Assembly (NCBI GenBank): GCA_045655805.1
Contig: JAZOPZ010000018.1
Coordinates: forward strand, 112,202-176,201
Direction of reading: 5' to 3'
Origin: UBA11475 sp045655805
GTDB taxonomy: Bacteria; Bacillota; Clostridia; Christensenellales; Borkfalkiaceae
DNA length: 64,000 bases
In this document: one piece after another, positions 8,626-17,497 of the stretch
How the letters are laid out: each line of letters starts with the position of its first letter
How positions within the stretch are numbered: the first letter of the stretch is position 1
Program-made: the position numbers and the translations under genes
The notes under the pieces: model-generated
Seen by the model: only the letters and a program-made list of their open reading frames with translations
What the model was told of the DNA's origin: nothing
Databases searched by the model: none

Positions 8626-10575
8626 TTACCCTTTTCGTATTTTCATTTTGAGTTTTGCAATTTTTTCACGCAGTTCGATACAGCGTTCAAAATCGAGATT
8701 AGCAGACGCTATTTTCATAATCGCCTTTAACTTTTCAATTTCTTCAGGAATATCAGCGTTTTTAATATCGACGTCAGCAGTCTTTTTGGTAATTTCTAAA
8801 GTATTACTGATGCCCTTAATAATAGTTTTTGGAACGATACCGTTCGCCTTATTGTAATCTTGTTGAACTTTTCTACGGCGCTCGGTTTCATCCATAGCCC
8901 TTTTCATACTACCCGTAATGGTATCAGCGTACATAATAACCCTGCCTTCACTATTACGCGCTGCACGACCAATAGTTTGTATGAGTGAAGTTTCGCTTCT
9001 TAAAAACCCCTCTTTATCGGCGTCCAAAATAGCAACAAGTTTAACTTCAGGCATATCCAACCCCTCACGCAAAAGGTTTATGCCGACTAACACGTCGAAC
9101 TCACCCTTTCGAAGTCCCGTTACTATATCAATTCTTTCAAGCGTGTCGATATCGCTGTGCATATATCTAACTTTAACGCCGTTGTCACGGAAATATTCCG
9201 TCAAACTTTCGGCTAATTTTTTTGTAAGCGTCGTTATCAATACCCTACCGCCACTTGCGACGGTTTTATTAATTTCTATAAGCAAATCGTCCACTTGACG
9301 ATTAGTTGGCCTAACTTCAATTTCAGGGTCTACAAGTCCCGTCGGCCTAATCAATTGTTCAACAACCCTGCTTGCTTGACTTAATTCGTACTCGGCAGGC
9401 GTTGCTGACATACAAATACATTGCGTTACCCTTGCGTCGAACTCGTCAAAAGAAAGCGGACGGTTATCAAATGCAGAATTAAGCCTAAACCCGTAATTTA
9501 CAAGGTTTGTCTTGCGAGCAAAGTCGCCGTGATACATCGCCCTAATTTGAGGTATAGTCATATGCGACTCATCAATAAACATTATAAAATCGTCAGGGAA
9601 ATAATCAAGCAAAGTAAAAGGTGGCTCGCCTTTTTTACGACCGTCAAAGTAACGCGAATAATTCTCAACGCCCTTGCAATAGCCTATTTCACGCATCATT
9701 TCCATATCGTAAGCAGTACGCTGTTTTAATCGTTGAGCCTCTAATAACTTATTTTGGCTTTCAAACGCTTTAACTTCGTCCACCATATCTTTGCCGATAA
9801 AAGACAGAGCGCGTTCCATTTTTTCTTGCTCAACGGCGTAGTGGCTTGCCGGGAAAATTACGGCGTGTTTTAGTTCGGAAATAACCTTGCCCGAAATAAA
9901 TTCGACCTCACTAATACGGTCGATTTCGTCACCAAAAAACTCCACTCTAATAACTATTTCAGAATTTGACGACGGAAAAATATCAACGGTATCCCCACGC
10001 ACCCTAAAGGTTGAACGAGTAAAATCAACGTCAGCCCTAGCGTATTGAACGGCAACCAATTTTTGCATAAGTTCGTCGCGCTCAAGCGTCATACCGGGGC
10101 GTAATGAAATAGCCAACTTATAATATTCTTCAGGCGCGCCCAAGCCGTATATGCACGAAACGCTCGCCACGACGATAGTATCTCTGCGTTCGGCAAGCGA
10201 ACAGGTAGCAGAGTGACGAAGTTTATCAATTTCGTCGTTGATTGCCAAATCCTTTTCGATATAAGTATCGGTGGACGGTATGTAAGATTCAGGTTGATAA
10301 TAATCGTAGTAAGAAACGAAAAACTCCACCCTATTTTCAGGAAAAAATTCGCGAAGTTCATTACAAAGTTGCGCTGCAAGAGTTTTATTATGCGCTATAA
10401 CTAGCGCAGGTCTCCCCACGTTTTTTATAACGTTAGCCATAGTAAAGGTTTTACCGCTACCGGTAACGCCTAACAAAACTTGCGTTCTTTCGCCAGAAAG
10501 TACGCCGTCCGTTAATTCTCTTATAGCCTGCGGTTGATCGCCCGTAGGTTTATAGTCAGCCTTTAATTTATACAT
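8626..10575 (-). CDS. uvrB: UvrABC excinuclease subunit B
   Basis: 649 residues. UvrB is the helicase-like subunit that verifies damage and recruits UvrC. Walker A is GVTGSGKT at 36-43. The DNA-inserting beta-hairpin FVSYYDYYQPESYIPSTDTY lies near residues 85-105, and the helicase motifs DESHMT, INLLREGLDMPE and QTIGRAARN follow. The C-terminal UVR motif (LDFERCIELREKIAKL) that binds UvrC is intact. The start ATG 10575 has AGGAG upstream. It follows two small membrane-tailed winged-helix genes in the same direction. No LexA-type box was recognised upstream. Confidence 0.97.
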   Translation of the reverse strand: MYKLKADYKPTGDQPQAIRELTDGVLSGERTQVLLGVTGSGKTFTMANVIKNVGRPALVIAHNKTLAAQLCNELREFFPENRVEFFVSYYDYYQPESYIPSTDTYIEKDLAINDEIDKLRHSATCSLAERRDTIVVASVSCIYGLGAPEEYYKLAISLRPGMTLERDELMQKLVAVQYARADVDFTRSTFRVRGDTVDIFPSSNSEIVIRVEFFGDEIDRISEVEFISGKVISELKHAVIFPASHYAVEQEKMERALSFIGKDMVDEVKAFESQNKLLEAQRLKQRTAYDMEMMREIGYCKGVENYSRYFDGRKKGEPPFTLLDYFPDDFIMFIDESHMTIPQIRAMYHGDFARKTNLVNYGFRLNSAFDNRPLSFDEFDARVTQCICMSATPAEYELSQASRVVEQLIRPTGLVDPEIEVRPTNRQVDDLLIEINKTVASGGRVLITTLTKKLAESLTEYFRDNGVKVRYMHSDIDTLERIDIVTGLRKGEFDVLVGINLLREGLDMPEVKLVAILDADKEGFLRSETSLIQTIGRAARNSEGRVIMYADTITGSMKRAMDETERRRKVQQDYNKANGIVPKTIIKGISNTLEITKKTADVDIKNADIPEEIEKLKAIMKIASANLDFERCIELREKIAKLKMKIRKG

Positions 10576-10591
10576 AAACTCCTAACCCACT

Positions 10592-10948
10592 TTAGTGGAA
10601 AATTGCTTTTAATATTAGCCCCGCTAAAAAACTTATAATCGTTAGCGAAAGCGTTATTAGAACCCTTATCGCAAGTTGCTTTTTAAAGTTTTTAACTTCT
10701 CTATCGTAATTGATACCTTTGTCACGCAAAGTAATACAGTATAGCGATTTACCTAATCGCTCGGTGTAAATAAGTTCTAAATATCCCTCGTAAGAAAGAG
10801 CCTTAAGTATATTTACTAGTGATTTTTCCGTCAAAGAGCAATCGCCGATTTTATACAGTAAATCCTCAGGGGCAACCAAACAAGCGCCTTTATTTTGACA
10901 ATTTTTACGAATTGCTAAAAGCACCTTTTTTTCGTCAAAATTAAGCAT
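10592..10948 (-). CDS. Winged-helix-like protein with C-terminal membrane segment
   Basis: 118 residues from ATG 10948. This start overlaps the upstream stop in a TGATG arrangement, indicating translational coupling; a GTG three bases earlier is the alternative. The first ~85 residues look like a small winged helix (LLYKIGDCSLTEKSLVNILKALSYEGYLELIYTERLG, read as helix-turn-helix plus wing). The C-terminus is a single hydrophobic helix (VLITLSLTIISFLAGLILKAIF), so the protein would be tail-anchored with the DNA-binding-like fold in the cytoplasm. It resembles its upstream neighbour in layout and is probably a paralogue. I do not recognise the family. Confidence 0.6.
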   Translation of the reverse strand: MLNFDEKKVLLAIRKNCQNKGACLVAPEDLLYKIGDCSLTEKSLVNILKALSYEGYLELIYTERLGKSLYCITLRDKGINYDREVKNFKKQLAIRVLITLSLTIISFLAGLILKAIFH

Positions 10949-11319
10949 CACATCGCCCCCGTAATTCTCAAAACGAATTCGGTTACGGCGATTATCGTCG
11001 ATCCTAAAAGTCCGCCTAACAGTCCCGCGTAAAAACCACGGTTTTTTTCTTTTTTGATAAATTCTTCTTCAGCCGTTAAAATTTGCAAAGCCCCTGCGCC
11101 AGCGCTTGAAATACCCAAGCAAACTTCTTGCTCATCGCTATAAACGACGGAAATAAGCCCCTGCTTTTTAAGTTCAGCAAGGTCTTGTTTTATTAATGAA
11201 ACGCCGTCTTTTGCGTGTGATGTTACTAATAATAAATCAGCGTAAGAATAAACTTTATACTTGCCGACTGCAGTACCACTTAAGATCTTTAATACGGCAA
11301 CTGAATTTTTATCTAACAT
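10948..11319 (-). CDS. Winged-helix-like protein with C-terminal membrane segment (paralogue)
   Basis: 123 residues from ATG 11319. An upstream in-frame TTG at 11379 would add a hydrophobic stretch, but it lacks a ribosome site and the added bases contain a degenerate copy of the 25-nt repeat, so ATG 11319 is preferred. It has an N-terminal winged-helix-like region (YSYADLLLVTSHAKDGVSLIKQDLAELKKQGLISVVY), a charged linker EEEFIKKEKNRG and one glycine-rich membrane helix. The stop overlaps the start of the next gene. The pair sits between queH and uvrB. Function is unknown; membrane-tethered one-component regulators are a guess from architecture alone. Confidence 0.6.
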   Translation of the reverse strand: MLDKNSVAVLKILSGTAVGKYKVYSYADLLLVTSHAKDGVSLIKQDLAELKKQGLISVVYSDEQEVCLGISSAGAGALQILTAEEEFIKKEKNRGFYAGLLGGLLGSTIIAVTEFVLRITGAM

Positions 11320-11321
11320 AT

Positions 11322-11346
11322 GTAGAACGAATTTGACGATACCGTT
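11322..11346. repeat. 25-nt repeat, degenerate copy
   Basis: Right arm CGATACCGTT and the preceding AATTTGA match the other copies; the left arm is degraded. It lies between the queH stop and the start of the first winged-helix gene. Confidence 0.45.
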
Positions 11347-11397
11347 TAATAGTAAATCCGTCCAAAATATTATGTGCAACTAAACTTTTTTAATCGC

Positions 11398-11994
11398 TTA
11401 TTTTTTGGAAAAGACACAGCCACAATAATTTTGACGATACAATCCGTATTCTTTAGAAAGTTCAACCGACTTTAAATAGCCACCCTTTTTCTTAAAATCG
11501 TTTGGCAAGTGCGCCACCTTATAAACGGAAGAAAGTTCTTCCCCTATTTCGTTTAACTTATCGGCGTTTTTAAGTGGACTTATTGAAAGTGTCGAGCAAA
11601 AATAATCATAGCCTAAATCTTTTGCTTTTTTGGCCGTTTTTTCAAGTCGTAATTTATAACACTCAAAGCACCTTTTACCACCTTCGACTTCGTTTTCAAG
11701 ACCTTTGATGGCAGTAAAAAAATCTTGACTATTATAATCGTCGGCTAAAACTTCAATACCAAAATTATCGGCAAACTTTTTAAGTTCTAAAAGTCTTTTT
11801 TGATATTCGTCAAAATCTGTGATATTCGGATTGTAATAATACAGCGTTATATCAAAAAAATCCTTAAGATAAATCACACAATAACTTGAACACGGCGCGC
11901 AACAAGCGTGCATAAAAAGTCTTGGCTTTTTACCACTTATTTGTACGCCGTCTATAATTTTCTCAAGTTCTAACTGATAATTTCTTTTATTCAT
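11398..11994 (-). CDS. queH: Epoxyqueuosine reductase QueH
   Basis: 198 residues, DUF208/QueH family, the cobalamin-independent enzyme for the last step of queuosine tRNA modification. The conserved cysteines are present: CCAPC at 31-35, GGKRCFECYKLRL in the middle and YCGCVFS at the end. Together they bind an iron-sulfur cluster and a neighbouring metal. The gene overlaps the preceding peptidase gene by 8 bp, so both are translated from one mRNA. No other queuosine genes are visible in the window. Confidence 0.9.
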   Translation of the reverse strand: MNKRNYQLELEKIIDGVQISGKKPRLFMHACCAPCSSYCVIYLKDFFDITLYYYNPNITDFDEYQKRLLELKKFADNFGIEVLADDYNSQDFFTAIKGLENEVEGGKRCFECYKLRLEKTAKKAKDLGYDYFCSTLSISPLKNADKLNEIGEELSSVYKVAHLPNDFKKKGGYLKSVELSKEYGLYRQNYCGCVFSKK

Positions 11995-12697
11995 TTATAA
12001 TTTCCGTACGGCGAACTTCACCGTCAATATTTTCAAGTTTATAGGCTTTACCACCCGAAGATATCACCTTGGTTAAAACGCCGTCGGTAAATTCCAGCGC
12101 ACAATCGTTTTCAATACCATATCCAAACTTAAAGCCGTGCTTTATAAACGCGTCGTGATAATCGACTACCCTTTCTGAATAGTGTGGCGAACAAACGCCG
12201 TCTAAAATGCCTATGCCGTCTAAAATTTTATACTCGCCTTGTTCGTTCCGCATAAGGTCGTAATCGGTATACATATCCTTGAACCAACAAATAGCGCCTG
12301 CCGAAAGCCCCGCTATTATTACTCCCCTTTGATATGCGTCTAAAATAAGGTCGTACATACCCGTTTGTTTCCAACTGTCAAGCATAAATTTAGTATCGCC
12401 ACCACCGATATAAATCATATCGGCTTTTTGAAACTTTTCTTTAATATGGTCAAGGTTCATCTCACCGTACACCGTCAAAGCAACCTCTGCTTTAATGTCG
12501 AATACGGAAGTATATGTCTTACGGTAACTATTAAAATACGGCATACTATCGTGACTTGCCGTACCTATAAAAAGTCCCGTCGCACGCTTGTCCCCTGCGT
12601 GCGCTTTTGCTAAATTTACTATATATTCATCAATTTTTAAGGTGGTTTTATTCTTAATTTCACCACCACCGATTGCAATAATTTTTTTGCCCGTCAT
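11987..12697 (-). CDS. Peptidase E-like serine peptidase (S51 family)
   Basis: 236 residues. The nucleophile elbow GLSAGAICW places the catalytic Ser at 132. IGGGDTKFML (97-106) and SPHYSER carry the other conserved positions of the class I glutamine-amidotransferase-like fold. Family members cleave Asp-X dipeptides or cyanophycin-like substrates in the cytoplasm; the substrate is not known here. The gene lies 2 nt from the PHP phosphatase stop and overlaps queH, inside the dxs-to-uvrA block. Confidence 0.85.
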   Translation of the reverse strand: MTGKKIIAIGGGEIKNKTTLKIDEYIVNLAKAHAGDKRATGLFIGTASHDSMPYFNSYRKTYTSVFDIKAEVALTVYGEMNLDHIKEKFQKADMIYIGGGDTKFMLDSWKQTGMYDLILDAYQRGVIIAGLSAGAICWFKDMYTDYDLMRNEQGEYKILDGIGILDGVCSPHYSERVVDYHDAFIKHGFKFGYGIENDCALEFTDGVLTKVISSGGKAYKLENIDGEVRRTEIINE

Positions 12698-12699
12698 AA

Positions 12700-13401
12700 T
12701 TATTCCCCAAGTATTTTAAGCGAGTTTTTGAAAAATATTTTATCGGCAGTATCGACGCCGTATTTATTACAAATCAAATAGTAACAATCTTTTATATAAG
12801 GTTTTTTCCAATGATGATAGTCGCTTGCAACGAAATCAACGAAACCGTTTTCAAGCATCTCAAAAACAGCCGTTTGCATTTCAGCCTTTTCCACCCCAAA
12901 AAAGGAAAATGCGTTTACTTGAAATAGCGCGCCTGCCTCCCTTAACTTTTTTACGTCGTCAAGCGAATAGTAATTAAACCTTTCGTAATGAGCAATTATA
13001 GGAATATAACCATTTGCTTTGTATTCTTTTATAACGGAAACAAAGTCGCCCATAACGTGCCAACTAAGTTCTAGCAAAACGAATTTGCTGTTATTTAAAG
13101 TTATCGCTTTACCCGACTTTACTAGAGGCAACATTTCAGGTGCGTTGTGAAGTTCTTGCCCCAAATAAAGTTTAACTTTTAAGCCTGCTTTTTGAACTTC
13201 CGTCTTAACTTGTTCAAAAACTTTAGCGTCTTCTTTTGCCGTCGTTAAAAACATATCGAGGCGATAATGAGGCGTGCATATAATATCGGTAACGCCTTCA
13301 CTCTGCAAATTTTTAATCATTTGCAAAGTGCGTTCCATACCGTCGCTACCATCGTCAACCAATGGTAAAATGTGAGTGTGTATATCAACTATTCTTTTCA
13401 T
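12700..13401 (-). CDS. CpsB/YwqE-type PHP-domain phosphatase
   Basis: 233 residues. The opening MKRIVDIHTHILPLVDDGSDG supplies the HxH and Asp metal ligands of the PHP fold. CTPHYR, LGQELH, IIAHYERF and VASDYHHW supply the remaining His/Asp ligands. CpsB/YwqE proteins are manganese-dependent phosphotyrosine phosphatases of capsule or exopolysaccharide synthesis. Here no cps genes and no cognate BY-kinase are visible, so its partner must be elsewhere. It follows dxs by 3 nt. Confidence 0.83.
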   Translation of the reverse strand: MKRIVDIHTHILPLVDDGSDGMERTLQMIKNLQSEGVTDIICTPHYRLDMFLTTAKEDAKVFEQVKTEVQKAGLKVKLYLGQELHNAPEMLPLVKSGKAITLNNSKFVLLELSWHVMGDFVSVIKEYKANGYIPIIAHYERFNYYSLDDVKKLREAGALFQVNAFSFFGVEKAEMQTAVFEMLENGFVDFVASDYHHWKKPYIKDCYYLICNKYGVDTADKIFFKNSLKILGE

Positions 13402-13404
13402 TTT

Positions 13405-15195
13405 TCAGTCCGTAAGTTTTTTTATTTTTTCTACAATATTTCTTGCCGTAATACCGTTCGTTTCAAATTGTCTTTCCACCGATGCGTGTGCAATAAAACG
13501 ATCATTGACGCCAAAAGGAATTACCTTTACGGTTTCGCCCATATCAGCGTAATACTCCATAACTGCGCTACCAAATCCACCTGCTTTTATATTGTCTTCA
13601 ATAGTAACGATGATATCGGTTTTAATTTTTGAAAGAATTTCGCTATCGAGTGGCTTTACCGAGCGTGCATTTACAATCGTTGCGTTTACACCGTATTCAG
13701 CCAAAGAATTAGCAACTTCAATCGCCCTGCCACCAACTGCTAAAACGGTGATATTTTTGCCCGACTTTAACACTTCCCACTTGCCGTCGAATATAGTTTG
13801 ACTACCACACGGCGCTTTACCGTTTGGATAGCGTATAGCAATAGGTTTATTCTGCGTTAAAGCATAGTCTAGCATCGAGCACATTTCAGAAGTATCTTTT
13901 GGACAAAGAACCGTCAAGTTTGGTATATGACGCAAATACGACAAATCAAACACGCCTTGATGAGTTTTACCGTCACTACCGACTAGCCCCGCCCTATCGA
14001 TACAAAAAGTAACAGGCAAACCCTTAATACAAACGTCGTGAATAATTTGGTCATACGCTCTTTGCAAAAAGGTAGAATATATACAAACGAAAGGTCTTGC
14101 CCCCGTCGTCGCCATACCTGCTGACAAAGCAACAGCGTATTCTTCAGCAATCCCCACGTCAACGAATTTATTTGGAAATTTTTGAGCAAATTCCGTAAGC
14201 CCCGTGCCTGCCGTCATACCTGCCGTAACTGCAACCACCCTTTTATCTTTTTCGGCAAGTTCGCAAAGTTTTTGCCCTAAAGCGTCGGAAAAAGAATTTA
14301 CCGATGCCTGCATATTACTGCCAACGCCGTGGTAGTAGTCAGCGCGTTGTTCAGCATCTATATACCCCTTGCCTTTTTTTGTTGAAACGTGCACGAAAGT
14401 CGGCAAGCCGTATTCTTTAACGCGTTTGAAAGTTTTAACGAGTTCTTTAATATCGTGTCCATCAATCGTGCCCACGTACTTAAAGCCCATTTCGTCAATA
14501 TAAATGTGTGGATTAAAAATACTTTTCAGTTTGTCTTTAGTCCTAGATAAAAACCTACCGAACGCCGATTTGCCAAACAACTTTTTAGCCCCGCCTTTTA
14601 TGGCTAAATACGGACGTTTTGTCGTTGAATTTATTATGCTTTTATATAGCCCGTTTTCGTTCTTGGTTATGGACATACCGTTATCGTTTAAAACGACGAT
14701 AAAGTTTTTAGGTTTTTCGGAAGAATTATTCATCGCCTCGAGTGAAAGTCCGTTCATAAGCGACGCGTCGCCAACCAAACTAATAACTTTATAACTTTCA
14801 CCGTTCAAGTCCCTCGCAAAACAAGCGCCCAAGCCCCCAGCAATTGCGTTGCCTGCGTGCCCCGAAGTAAAGGTATCGTAAGAACTTTCCTCCTCTTCAG
14901 GAAAACCCGAAACGCCATTTTCTTGCCTTAAAGAAGTTATATCCCTACCCGTGATAATTTTGTGAGCGTAACATTGATGCCCCACGTCAAAAATCAGTTT
15001 ATCCTTTGGCAAATCAAAAACGTAATGCAAAGCAAGAGTTACTTCAACCACACCTAGATTTGAAGACAAATGCCCACCGTTTTTTGACACGGTTTCTATT
15101 ATTTTGTTACGAATTTCTTCCGCCAAAGATTGAAGTTCTTCTAAACTTAAATTTTTAATAGCGGTAGGATTTTCCAAAATTTCGATAATTGCCAT
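13405..15195 (-). CDS. dxs: 1-deoxy-D-xylulose-5-phosphate synthase
   Basis: 596 residues. This ThDP enzyme joins pyruvate and glyceraldehyde-3-phosphate, the first step of the MEP isoprenoid pathway. GGHLSSNLG (40-48), VGHQCYAHKI (71-80) and the ThDP motif VGDASLMNG (141-149) fit DXS. The transketolase C-domain has DRAGLVGSDGKTHQG. The Gly at the third place of the usual GDG is Ala here. It is the first gene of a probable seven-gene run ending in uvrA, with a consensus promoter at 15241-15269 and AAAGGA before the ATG. Confidence 0.95.
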   Translation of the reverse strand: MAIIEILENPTAIKNLSLEELQSLAEEIRNKIIETVSKNGGHLSSNLGVVEVTLALHYVFDLPKDKLIFDVGHQCYAHKIITGRDITSLRQENGVSGFPEEEESSYDTFTSGHAGNAIAGGLGACFARDLNGESYKVISLVGDASLMNGLSLEAMNNSSEKPKNFIVVLNDNGMSITKNENGLYKSIINSTTKRPYLAIKGGAKKLFGKSAFGRFLSRTKDKLKSIFNPHIYIDEMGFKYVGTIDGHDIKELVKTFKRVKEYGLPTFVHVSTKKGKGYIDAEQRADYYHGVGSNMQASVNSFSDALGQKLCELAEKDKRVVAVTAGMTAGTGLTEFAQKFPNKFVDVGIAEEYAVALSAGMATTGARPFVCIYSTFLQRAYDQIIHDVCIKGLPVTFCIDRAGLVGSDGKTHQGVFDLSYLRHIPNLTVLCPKDTSEMCSMLDYALTQNKPIAIRYPNGKAPCGSQTIFDGKWEVLKSGKNITVLAVGGRAIEVANSLAEYGVNATIVNARSVKPLDSEILSKIKTDIIVTIEDNIKAGGFGSAVMEYYADMGETVKVIPFGVNDRFIAHASVERQFETNGITARNIVEKIKKLTD

Positions 15196-15240
15196 ACACA
15201 GTCCTTTCGGGCAAAATTAGTATTTTTTGCCCGTTAATAA

Positions 15241-15269
15241 ATTATACTATTAAAGTATGCGTATGTCAA
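15241..15269 (-). promoter_or_regulatory. Sigma-A promoter of dxs
   Basis: On minus: TTGACA (15269-15264), 17 bp, TATAAT (15246-15241). Both boxes match consensus perfectly, implying strong constitutive transcription. Confidence 0.85.
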
Positions 15270-15324
15270 GGCGAGTATGTCAACTTTTTTACTTATAGTA
15301 AAAAGGTTTGTACCATCATACCCC

Positions 15325-15353
15325 TTGACAACGCCTTAATTTTGTGATATCTT
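15325..15353 (+). promoter_or_regulatory. Extended -10 promoter that predicts a leaderless mRNA
   Basis: TTGACA (15325-15330), 17 bp, TATCTT (15348-15353) preceded by TGA, an extended -10. The expected +1 is about 15360, the A of the aminopeptidase ATG. Confidence 0.6.
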
Positions 15354-15359
15354 GTGCGT

Positions 15360-16580
15360 ATGAAAGACTTTTATTTAAGGTATGCCGACCTTGCAGTTAA
15401 AATCGGCGTAAATTTACAAAAAGGGCAACGACTTGAAATAGTTTGCCCTACCGAGCGTGAAGATTTTGCGCTTGTTTTAGCGGAAACGGCTTACAAAAAC
15501 GGCGCTAAAACAGTGCGTATTAATTGGGAAAATCAAAAGGCTGAACGGCTTGATTTTACCTACGCTCAAACAAAAGACCTTTGTCAAATACCAAAATGGC
15601 TTATCGAACAAAAAAACGCTTTAGTTGAGGACGGCGCTTGCTATATTTATGTTGACGCCGAAGCCCCCAACGCTTTTTTAGGGCTTGACGAAGCGAAAAT
15701 TTCCGCTTATATATCTGCAAAAGCCAAAGCGCTTAAAAATTACAAAGACGCGGTTATGAGCAACGGCATTAGATGGTGCGTTATTTCAGTTCCGTCAAAA
15801 GAGTGGGCTGACACGGTTTTTAACGGTGACGAGGACGCCTTTAACAAACTTGAAGTTGCCATTGAAAAATGTATGCGTTTAGATAGTGAAAACTATTTTG
15901 ACGAGTGGCAAAACCATATAAAAAAGTTATCGGATAGAGCAAACTTTTTGAACGGCGAAAATTTTGAATATTTGCATTTTGAAAGTTCAAACGGTACCAA
16001 CTTAAAAGTCGGACTTGCCGACGGACATATTTGGACTTCAGCAATGGAAAAAGCAAAAGACGGGGTAAACTTTATTGCGAATATGCCCACTGAAGAAATT
16101 TTTACTAGCCCACACCGATTAAAAGTTGACGGCGTGGTTAAAAACGCATTGCCCCTTGCCCTTAACGGTAATATCGTAGACGGTTTTACACTTAAATTTG
16201 AAAGAGGTAAAGTAGTAGATTTTACAGCCGAAAAAGGTTACGAAACTTTAAAACGACTGATTGAAACCGACGACGGCACGAAACGAATTGGTGAAGTCGC
16301 CTTGATAGGCAAAAACTCGCCTATAAAAAATACCGGCGTACTCTTTTACAACACTTTGTTTGACGAAAACGCAAGTTGCCATTTGGCGCTCGGCAAAGCC
16401 TACCCTACCACCGTTAAAAACGGCGATAATATGACAGAACGAGAACTACTATCGGCAGGTCTCAACGATTCCGTTGAACATATCGACTTTATGTTTGGCA
16501 CGGAAGATTTATCAGTTACAGGAATAAAATCAAACGGCGAAAAAACGCCTATATTTTTAGACGGTGAGTGGTGCATTTAG
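15360..16580 (+). CDS. M29 family (thermophilic-type) aminopeptidase
   Basis: 406 residues from ATG 15360; a GTG two codons upstream is less likely. The fold and motifs match the M29/AmpS/PepS family of dinuclear metallo-aminopeptidases: an N-terminal VKIGVNLQKGQRLEIVCPTE, then NMPTEEIFTSPHRLKVDG with a metal Glu pair, RIGEVALIGKNSPI, FYNTLFDENASCHLALGKAYP and HIDFMFGTEDLSVTG. It is cytoplasmic and releases N-terminal residues from peptides. No Shine-Dalgarno is present, and the promoter geometry puts the transcription start on the ATG, so translation is probably leaderless. It is a monocistronic unit ended at 16658-16693. Confidence 0.9.
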   Translation: MKDFYLRYADLAVKIGVNLQKGQRLEIVCPTEREDFALVLAETAYKNGAKTVRINWENQKAERLDFTYAQTKDLCQIPKWLIEQKNALVEDGACYIYVDAEAPNAFLGLDEAKISAYISAKAKALKNYKDAVMSNGIRWCVISVPSKEWADTVFNGDEDAFNKLEVAIEKCMRLDSENYFDEWQNHIKKLSDRANFLNGENFEYLHFESSNGTNLKVGLADGHIWTSAMEKAKDGVNFIANMPTEEIFTSPHRLKVDGVVKNALPLALNGNIVDGFTLKFERGKVVDFTAEKGYETLKRLIETDDGTKRIGEVALIGKNSPIKNTGVLFYNTLFDENASCHLALGKAYPTTVKNGDNMTERELLSAGLNDSVEHIDFMFGTEDLSVTGIKSNGEKTPIFLDGEWCI

Positions 16581-16607
16581 TCAACTTTTTAGCACCGTTA
16601 TTCCATA

Positions 16608-16632
16608 AACGGTCAAATTTAGCGATACCGTT
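16608..16632. repeat. 25-nt imperfect palindrome, copy 2
   Basis: AACGGT and ACCGTT enclose 13 nt (CAAATTTAGCGAT), closely matching the 4912 copy. It again stands between a gene stop and an intrinsic terminator. Confidence 0.6.
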
Positions 16633-16657
16633 GTACCATAAAACCAACCCAACAACA

Positions 16658-16693
16658 AAAACCCCACCAAGCAAACCTACTTGGTGGGGTTTT
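16658..16693. terminator. Strong bidirectional terminator
   Basis: A 14-bp stem, 16658-16671 with 16680-16693 (core ACCCCACCAAG / CTTGGTGGGGT), 8-nt loop, then a T-rich tract. It serves the aminopeptidase (+) and the LRR gene (-). Confidence 0.92.
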
Positions 16694-16711
16694 GTTTTTT
16701 TACTAATAATC

Positions 16712-17497
16712 TTATTGATTTGCAAAATGTATTGTAGCGTTTAATAAAGGTTTGTTGTAATTATTATAATCATCAATGGTCGAACGAAGAATATTCCATT
16801 GCGTAGAAGTACCACCGTAATAAACATTACCAGTTTCAAGAGCCGTACACTCGTCAAATGCGTAATCGCCTATAAAGGTTACCGACGCCGAAAAAGTTAC
16901 TGAATTTAATTTAGTACAGCCTTTGAACGCATCGTAAGATATTTGTTTAACAGACGGTCCTAAAACGACGGTAGTAATTGAATTACAATTTTCGAAAGTA
17001 GTTGAAGTTATAATCTCAACCCCACTACCAATAGCGATTTGGGATAAAGCCGTACAATCCTTAAAGACGCTATTACCAAGGGAATTAACGCTGTCAGGCA
17101 ACGCTACAGACTGAAGTTTTGAACACCCCCTAAACGCATCCGTTCCGATTGAAAGAACGCCGTTAGGAATAACTACTCTAGTAAGTTCCGTGCATCCCCT
17201 AAATGCGTCGTTTAAAACGTATTTGCAACCGGTGTCGATAGTTACTTCTTTGACGCTAGTTGAAACTGCTTTAACTGCTATAAAATATTTGTTTGCATCG
17301 TTACCAAGATAACTTACTAATCCACTATTGTTATAATTCAAACTCCAGCAATCATCAATGGCGCTAGCGTAGAAATTAATTACCGTTGACGGTACTGACA
17401 TTTTGGTTAAAGAATAACAATTTTTAAATGCTTGAAAGCCTATTTCTACAACGCCTTCAGGTATAACGACGTCAGTTGCGTTTTTAGAAAACGCCAA
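16712..17497 (-). CDS. BspA-like leucine-rich-repeat protein, C-terminal part of a frame-broken gene
   Basis: A 261-residue frame made of LRR_5-type repeats of about 23 residues, for example VVIPNGVLSIGTDAFRGCSKL and VALPDSVNSLGNSVFKDCTAL. It ends with a YYGGTSTQWN tail found in many clostridial surface LRR proteins. Its apparent start has no ribosome site. The frame continues the N-terminal lipoprotein frame (17446-17799) after a one-base slip near 17501-17506. Intact, the product would be a surface-anchored solenoid of about 360 residues, probably for adhesion or host contact. Confidence 0.7.
   Translation of the reverse strand: MAFSKNATDVVIPEGVVEIGFQAFKNCYSLTKMSVPSTVINFYASAIDDCWSLNYNNSGLVSYLGNDANKYFIAVKAVSTSVKEVTIDTGCKYVLNDAFRGCTELTRVVIPNGVLSIGTDAFRGCSKLQSVALPDSVNSLGNSVFKDCTALSQIAIGSGVEIITSTTFENCNSITTVVLGPSVKQISYDAFKGCTKLNSVTFSASVTFIGDYAFDECTALETGNVYYGGTSTQWNILRSTIDDYNNYNKPLLNATIHFANQ

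Noticed and set aside
8822..8850. GATACCGTT inside uvrB as a further repeat copy
   Set aside because: It is coding sequence for conserved residues and lacks the left arm of the 25-nt element.
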